64,000 nucleotides of DNA, taken from contig NC_064834.1 in the NCBI RefSeq assembly GCF_024166365.1, forward strand, positions 51,998,001 through 52,062,000, read 5' to 3'. The notes beneath the pieces were generated by a model. The model was not told the origin of the DNA. It was given only the letters and a program-made list of their open reading frames with translations, and made no database searches. Source of the DNA: Elephas maximus indicus (taxonomy: Eukaryota > Chordata > Mammalia > Proboscidea > Elephantidae). Positions 58,301 to 64,000 of the stretch are shown piece by piece (positions within the stretch are counted from its first letter, which is position 1; every line of letters begins with the position of its first letter). A program made the translations under genes and the position numbers.

Positions 58301-58920
58301 TGTTACCAGACTAAGGTTCTTACCTCTCACTGGTCAAAAACAAGCAGGTAAGGCATGCAGATTTTTCCACAAGAGCAAAGCCTTATTGAAGAGGCTTGCA
58401 AGTGGAGAGGAGGAAGGCCTAAGCAACACATACCCCCATTTCACAGAACAAAAGACTTGCCTGGGTTTTAAAAGTTCTTGGCGGGGGGCAGGGGGGGAAG
58501 ATTCACGTTTATTCACAGCATAGGCGGGGTTTTCCGGCAAGTAGCCCATTTTGGGCGGGGATAAGTTAACTAAGGTGCTTGCGCAGCAGCTTTCTAAGAT
58601 GGCTCCTGTCCCAGAGCCCTCTGGGACTCGTAGTAGGACTTATTGTGGGATGTCGCACCTGCGCAGTCTCTCACTCCCCAAGTTCTATTCCCCGACTGTG
58701 ACTGCAGCCCCTCATTGCCCCTGGTGGAAGGTCACACAGGGGTCACAAGTGGATGTTCTGTGCTTGTCCCTGGGGCTGGTTTTATCCAGCTGCTTTTGAA
58801 AGACAACTTTAAAGAAGCTTGCGGGCTACTTTCTGAGACCCTGCCCCCCATTGTTCTGGGGAATGGTTTTATTTCTGTGCCCTGGCCCATTTCCTGTACT
58901 TTGCAGATTTCCCTGTCTTA
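58301..58920 (-). mobile_element. Solitary endogenous retrovirus LTR inside L1
   Basis: 620 bases that cleanly interrupt L1 sequence. gatg is at 58297-58300 and 58921-58924, and removing the block restores the L1 line. Read in reverse it ends GTCTGGTAACA and has AATAAGGCTTTGCTCTTG as an R/U5-like signal. Its other end reads TAAGACAGG, so the usual TG is altered. No viral genes are present. Confidence 0.8.
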
Positions 58921-59941
58921 GATGGACGTTTGGGTTGTTTCCATTTTGGGGCCATGATGAATAATTGTGCCATAAACATTCATGTACAGTTTTTGTGTGG
59001 ACATATGTTTCCATTTCTCCTAGGAGTGGAATTGCTGGGTTATATGGTAACTCTATGTTTAACCTTTGAGGAACAGCCAAACTGTTTTCCAAAACAGTTG
59101 TACCGTTTATATTCTTACCAGCAGTGTAAGAGATTTCAATTTCTCCACATCCTCACTAACACTTCTTAGTATTTGTCTTTTTGATTATAGTCATCCTACT
59201 GGGTGTGAAGTAGTTTCCCGTTGTAATTTTAATTTCCATTTCCCTAGTGACGAATGATACAGTGCGTCTTTTCATGTACTTGTTGGCCATTTGTATGTCT
59301 TCTTTAAGAAACGTCTATTCAAATCCTTTGCCAATTTATTATTATTTTTATTGTTGAGTTGTAGGAGTTCCTTTTATATTGTGGATACTAGTCCTTTACC
59401 AGATAAATGATTTGCAAATACTTTGTCATTCTGTGGGTTGTCTTTTCACTTTTTTTAAAAAAATTTTATCTATTTTGCTATTATTCTTAAGAATATACCC
59501 AACAAAACATATACACCAATTCAACAGTTTCTACATGTACAATTCAGTGACATTGATTACATTCTTTCTGTTCACTTTTGAAGCACAGAAGTTTTTAATT
59601 TTGATGAAGTCCAGATTATCAATTTTTTCTTTTGTAGCTTGTGTTTTTGGTGTCATATCTAAGAAAACATTGACTAATACTCCAAGTTATGAAGCCTATG
59701 TTTTAAGATTTATATTTTAGCTCATACATTTAGGTCTTTGAGCCATTTTGACTTAATTTTTATATATGGTGTGGGGTACCTTAATCATTTTAAGGATGTA
59801 AAGGGCTCTTGAGATCAAAATATCTGAGAATCATTGATTTAACTTTTATGAGCCTCATTTTCTCAATGGTGACTGTATTTGCTCTACCACCTTATAGAGC
59901 AGTTATGAAGTCAAAAGACATGATACACATGATGCCAAAGA

Positions 59942-60098
59942 ACTAAACCCGTTGCTGTCGAGTCGATTCTGACTCATAGCGACCCTAAAGGACAGAGTAG
60001 AACTGCCCCATAGGGTTTCCAAGGAGCAGCTGGTGGATTCTAACTGCCAACATTTTGGTTAGCAGCTGTAGCCTAAACCACTACACCAACAGAGTTTT
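59942..60098 (-). mobile_element. AfroSINE (short form)
   Basis: Reversed: ccgttgctgtcgagtcgatt to accactacaccaacagagtt. Confidence 0.93.
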
Positions 60099-60194
60099 CA
60101 TATAAATGATTAAAAGACACGATAAATTAAAGTACTATTTAAATATGTTACTGTTAATGCCATCATTTCCTATGTATATGTTGTCTTCTCAACC

Positions 60195-60300
60195 TATTGA
60201 AAGATCCTTGAATCCTTCCTCTTGTTCTTAAACTGTCACAGCACCTTCCTCATGCTAGATACATAGCAGATTCTCGGTAAATATTTACTGCTGAACTGAT
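60195..60300 (+). repeat. L2 LINE 3' end
   Basis: Terminus tagatacatagcagattctc, ggtaaatatttactgctgaa. Confidence 0.6.
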
Positions 60301-60529
60301 TGATACATCATAAAAAAATCTTGCCTATGTTCTAAGAGGAGTAGAAAGAGGAGTATTTATTTTTTTAGTCGTGGTGTTTTCCTAGCCACTTCCTACTATC
60401 GACTCCCTCGGTTTGCAGTTAGTCCTCACTGCATTTTTCATTTGAACTGTTAAGCTAACTCTTCCCCCATCCTGTGTTTTTTAAATTAAAAAATTTTTTA
60501 AATTTTAACATAAGCATGGGACTTTTTTT

Positions 60530-60968
60530 TTAAATTGTGTTTTAAGTGAAAGTTTACAATTCAAGTCAGTTTCTCGTACAAAAACTTACACACACATTGT
60601 CATGTGACCCTAGCTGCTCTTCCTATAATGTGACAGTACACTCCTTTTCTCCACCCTGTATTTCCTGTGTCCATTCAACCAGCTCCTGTCCCCCTCTGAT
60701 TTCTCATCTCACCTCCAGACAGGAGCTGCCCACTTAGTTTCATGTTTCTACTTAAGCTAAGAAGCACACTCCTCACCAGTATCATTTTATGTCTTATAGT
60801 CCAGTCTAATCTTTGTCTTAAGAGTTGGCTTAGGGAATGGTTTTAGTTTTGGGCTAACAGAGGATCTGGGGTCCCTCCAATCTCAGTCAGACCATTAAGT
60901 CTGGTCTTTTTACTAGAATTTGAGTTCTGTGCCCTACTTTTCTCCTGCTCCATCAGGGACTCTCTAAG
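60530..60968 (-). mobile_element. L1 3' end
   Basis: Reversed: aattgtgttttaagtgaaag, cagacaggagctgcccactt, gtcagaccattaagtctggt. It is the same family as the end inserted at 21543-21752. Confidence 0.85.
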
Positions 60969-61719
60969 CACGGGACTTGAAAAGCATCCCTAGTAAATTT
61001 TTTATTTGGAACCTATGAGGGGCTTTTTGAATACTGATTCTCTTTTCCTAGGTTTTAAATATCCTTTGTTTAATTTAAAATAGGATAAGCATGCCTCCTC
61101 TATCACAGATAAAAGGGTCATTTAGGTCAGAGCCAAGGATAGATAGAGTGAAATGTTTTGTTTTCGACTAATCTTAAATGAGACACTCTTCTCTCCTGAG
61201 TACTGTGCAATGAATGGATAAGCACATGTGGTCCACCAGGGTCATTCCAACTTTGTTCTTGGAACAGTTTCCTTTTTTATGTCACGGACCAGCCTTAGAA
61301 TCAGATGCAGGAGAGCTGCCAGTGAAAGAGGGAGGGAAAACATTCCAGAATTTGGTAGGTGAAGGGTAATTATTAAGTACCAAGAAAAAAAAAAAAACAG
61401 CCACAGCCTTTCTACAAAGGTGCCTCTGGGTGGATTTGAACTGCCTACCTTTCAGTTAGTAGTCCAGTGCTTACCCACTTGCACCACCCAGTGACTTCAG
61501 TAGGAAACCTTTAAATTGTCTATTGAGGAGTCATCTACTATAATAGACAACACCAACAGAGAGGTATCCCTGAACTTCCTAACAGGATCCTTTGCTCTAT
61601 CAGTACCCTGTTATGGGTATGTCTTTGGGACAGGGTAGGGGAAGGTTGGTGAGATATGAGATAAATTTGTGGCGATAAATTATGAGAGGAATGTGTTCCA
61701 ATGGGCTCTGTTCACTTGA
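60969..61719. other. No gene recognised; SINE fragment inside
   Basis: Unique or old sequence. A head-region AfroSINE fragment in reverse lies at 61418-61492 (gggtggatttgaactgccta ... cttgcaccaccca). Confidence 0.55.
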
Positions 61720-63190
61720 AAAATCTCCTTTAGTTTCTCTGTATTTTATTTTTATTTTACGCCGAAGTTATACTTGCACATAGATTAAACAGTCAAATAG
61801 TTTAATGAGGCTTGTTTTGAAAACAGCAGTTCCCCATCCCCCTCTCCCCACCATTTTGTGCTCCTCAGAGGTAATCACTGTAAACTTTTTATAGCTGATT
61901 CTTTTGGCATTTGCCTCTGTATCTCTAAATGGCATGCTTATGTGGCTACTTCGGGATTTTTTTTTTCAATTTTATGTATTATTTGTTGACTTCCCACCTT
62001 GGAAGATGAGAATTTCACCTTTTTCATCATCACTACAACATAGACACAATCATACATTCTCATGGGCATGTGCGAGCTTCACCTCTCCCATCCTCCCAAC
62101 AGTCGTGTTGTAATTTTGGTTAGGTCAATAGTCAGTGTTTATATTACTATGACTATGTAAATGTTGTTCACACACGAACTATGTAATATAGCCACAATTT
62201 CTCTCTTGCTCAACTTTTTGTTTTCTCTGAACTTAATGATTATCTTTTTTTCTTTTAGTTTTCTATGTACTTATCATTAATTGAGCTTTAATCTCTCCAC
62301 CAATTGTCTAATCTCTTCTCTGTATATTTGGTGACATCAGGTATTCTATTAATTTCATTTTCTTCAAGAAATCTCTCCTGGAGCCCTCTTGTCTGTTTCA
62401 ACTGGACTAGTTGCTTTCTAACTGCTGCAGAAGTATTGTCCTTGGAATTCTCTGCAGTATCATTCTAGAGATTCACTTTTCTTCTCTCCTGTTTCGGATC
62501 TCCTGTTCCTGGATCCTAAGTCTTCCTCTCTCTTGATTTACTGCCTTATTTTGGAGAAGCCCATTCTCCATTAGTCTCATGAAAAAGAATGTTTTTAAGA
62601 TATTCTCTTTGCCCCCAGTTTTCCAAAATTTCATGATGATGTGGCTTGGTTTGGATCCATTTTCATATATACTTGGGGACCCTTTCATTCTAAAAATGCT
62701 TATCCTTCACTTCTGAGTTTTTAATTAATTCATTGAAGATTTCCTCCCCATCCATTGTCTTTGCTCTCTCTGTAGAATCTCCAGAGCTGATTCTCTATTT
62801 AAAAAAAAAAAACAAAACTTTTTTTTCTCTTATTTCCCATGTCTTTGTCTTTTCCTTGGCTTTCCAGACTTCTTCAGGTTTACCTCTCAAACCTTCTATT
62901 GGGTTTTTAATTCCTGTCACCATACTTTAATTTCCAGAAGTTCCTTTTTGTTCTCTGAACGTTCCTATCTATGGCATCTCATCTTGTTCCATGAATGCAA
63001 TATTTTCTCTGATTCCTTTAAGAATATAAATGACAGCTTCAGGGGTGTATTTTTCCTCACCCCATAATCTCTTGCCCTCCAAGTTTTGTTTTGTTTTTTC
63101 TTGTTTTCCTTTTTGGCAGATCTTTTTCAGCAGATAACCAACAATCCTTGGCTGTCTGTTCATGTAAAATAGTGGGGCCCCCTGAAAGAC
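61720..63190 (-). mobile_element. Old L1 3' UTR remnant
   Basis: Reversed, pyrimidine-rich text: aacagcagttccccatcccc, tcctgttcctggatcctaag, tcttgatttactgccttatt. It is typical of older mammalian L1 3' regions. Confidence 0.6.
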
Positions 63191-63193
63191 ATC

Positions 63194-63296
63194 TGTTAAA
63201 AAGCAAAGATGTCACCTTGAAGACTAAGGTGTTTTGTTCTACTGTACATAGGGTCACTATAACTGAGAGCTGACTCGATGACACCTAACAACAACA
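63194..63296 (+). mobile_element. RTE tail, internally deleted
   Basis: ttaaaaagcaaagatgtcac and cttgaagactaaggtg are joined directly to ttttgttctactgtacatag and the tail gatgacacctaacaacaac. About 300 bases of the usual 3' region are missing. Confidence 0.85.
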
Positions 63297-63319
63297 TATA
63301 TGAGGTACTCAATAAATAT

Positions 63320-64000
63320 ATGTACAATGAATAAATACTACTACTGGCTGAGTAGCATTCTATTGTATGTATGTACCACATTTTGTTTATTCATTCATCT
63401 TTTGATAGGCATTTAGGCTGTTTTCACATTTTGGCTATTGTAAATAGTGCTGCAGTGAACATTGGTATAAAAGTCTCTTTTTGAGTCTCTGTTTTCCAGT
63501 CTTTTTGGTATATACCTAGGAGCGAAATTGCTCTGGTGGCATAGTAGATAAGACCTACGACTGCTAACCAAAAGGTTGGCAGTTTGAATCCACCAGGCGC
63601 TCCATGGAAATCATGGAGCAGTTCTATAGGGATGCTATGAGTCAGAATCCACTCGACAGCAACAGGTTTTGGTTTTTGGTGTGGTAGTTCTATTTTTAGT
63701 TTTTTGAGGAACCACCACACTGTTCTCTATAATGGCTGTCCCATTTTGCATTCCCAGCTGCAATGGATAAGGGTTCCAATTTCCCCATATCTTTGCCAAC
63801 ATTTGTTATTTTCTGTTTTGTTTTTTATCTTAGCCAGTGAAATGGTATTTCATTGTGGTTTTGATTTGCACCTCTCTGATGTCTAATGACACTGAACATC
63901 TTTTCATGTTTGGTGTCCATTTGAATGTGCTCTCTGGTGAAATGTCTTTGCCCACTTTATAACTGGGTTATTTGTCTTTTTGTTGTTAAGCTGTCAAAGG
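63320..64000 (-). mobile_element. L1 remnant, runs off the window, with a SINE inside
   Basis: Reversed: ggctattgtaaatagtgctg, and after the SINE tttgaggaaccaccacactg, catcttttcatgtttggtgt. Confidence 0.8.
63531..63682 (+). mobile_element. AfroSINE (short form) inside L1
   Basis: Head gctctggtggcatagtagat, box-B-like ggttggcagtttgaatcc, tail acagcaacaggttttggttt. Confidence 0.92.

Larger units (their letters stand above)
57830..59830 (-). mobile_element. L1 remnant interrupted by a SINE and an LTR
   Basis: Reversed L1 3' half: aatgttttcaaggttcatcc, then after the LTR gacgtttgggttgtttccat, gagtggaattgctgggttat. It is broken throughout. Confidence 0.85.

Noticed and set aside
58551-58921. Overlapping open frames of 82-92 codons
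   Set aside because: They fall within the solitary LTR, which normally has no genes.
43000-64000. Search for WNT8B or another downstream gene
   Set aside because: No frame resembles a WNT or other known protein. Human spacing would put WNT8B well beyond the right edge.

Overview
The window is mammalian nuclear DNA, almost certainly from an elephant or a close proboscidean relative. It carries about 26 AfroSINE-type copies and several copies of the RTE retrotransposon whose tail those SINEs share, a combination I know from elephant and other afrotherian genomes. It also holds older mammalian repeats (L1, L2, MIR), two well-bounded solitary LTRs, and one intact multi-exon protein gene. There are no bacterial-style operons, CRISPR arrays or rRNA genes.

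The one gene I can support is stearoyl-CoA desaturase (SCD, delta-9 desaturase), on the + strand. Its coding exons are 27347-27373, 27894-28176, 32462-32592, 34123-34328, 35823-36055 and 39069-39268. They total 1080 bases and encode 359 residues plus stop, the same length as human SCD, and all five introns are GT...AG. The promoter and CpG island (about 26,600-27,480) contain an SRE-like element, two CCAAT boxes and a TATA-like box. The 3' UTR is about 3.7 kb, with a proximal poly(A) signal near 41,736 and a distal one near 42,945. These would give mRNAs of about 3.9 and 5.2 kb, matching the two SCD transcript sizes known in human.

Layout. 1-6.1 kb: L1 3' ends, two SINEs and a MIR. 6.1-12.3 kb: mostly unique sequence with an L2 and a CTCF-like site. 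12.3-23.8 kb: dense nested repeats (L1 remnants on the minus strand, an LTR, RTE and SINE insertions). 23.8-26.1 kb: unique sequence with a 74-bp tandem repeat, an exon-like segment and a non-autonomous RTE element. 26.3-43.0 kb: SCD. 43.0-48.2 kb: SINEs, L1 and RTE tails. 48.2-52.0 kb: mostly unique, partly GC-rich DNA with paired CCAAT boxes. 52.0-64.0 kb: L1 copies, an inverted pair of TIR transposons and two solitary LTRs with target-site duplications.

In other mammals SCD lies between PKD2L1 (upstream, opposite strand) and WNT8B (downstream). I found no exon of either here. No novel multi-gene system was seen. The most interesting material is the nested repeat history, the regulatory architecture of SCD, one exon-like segment upstream, and a GC-rich block at 50.7-51.8 kb.
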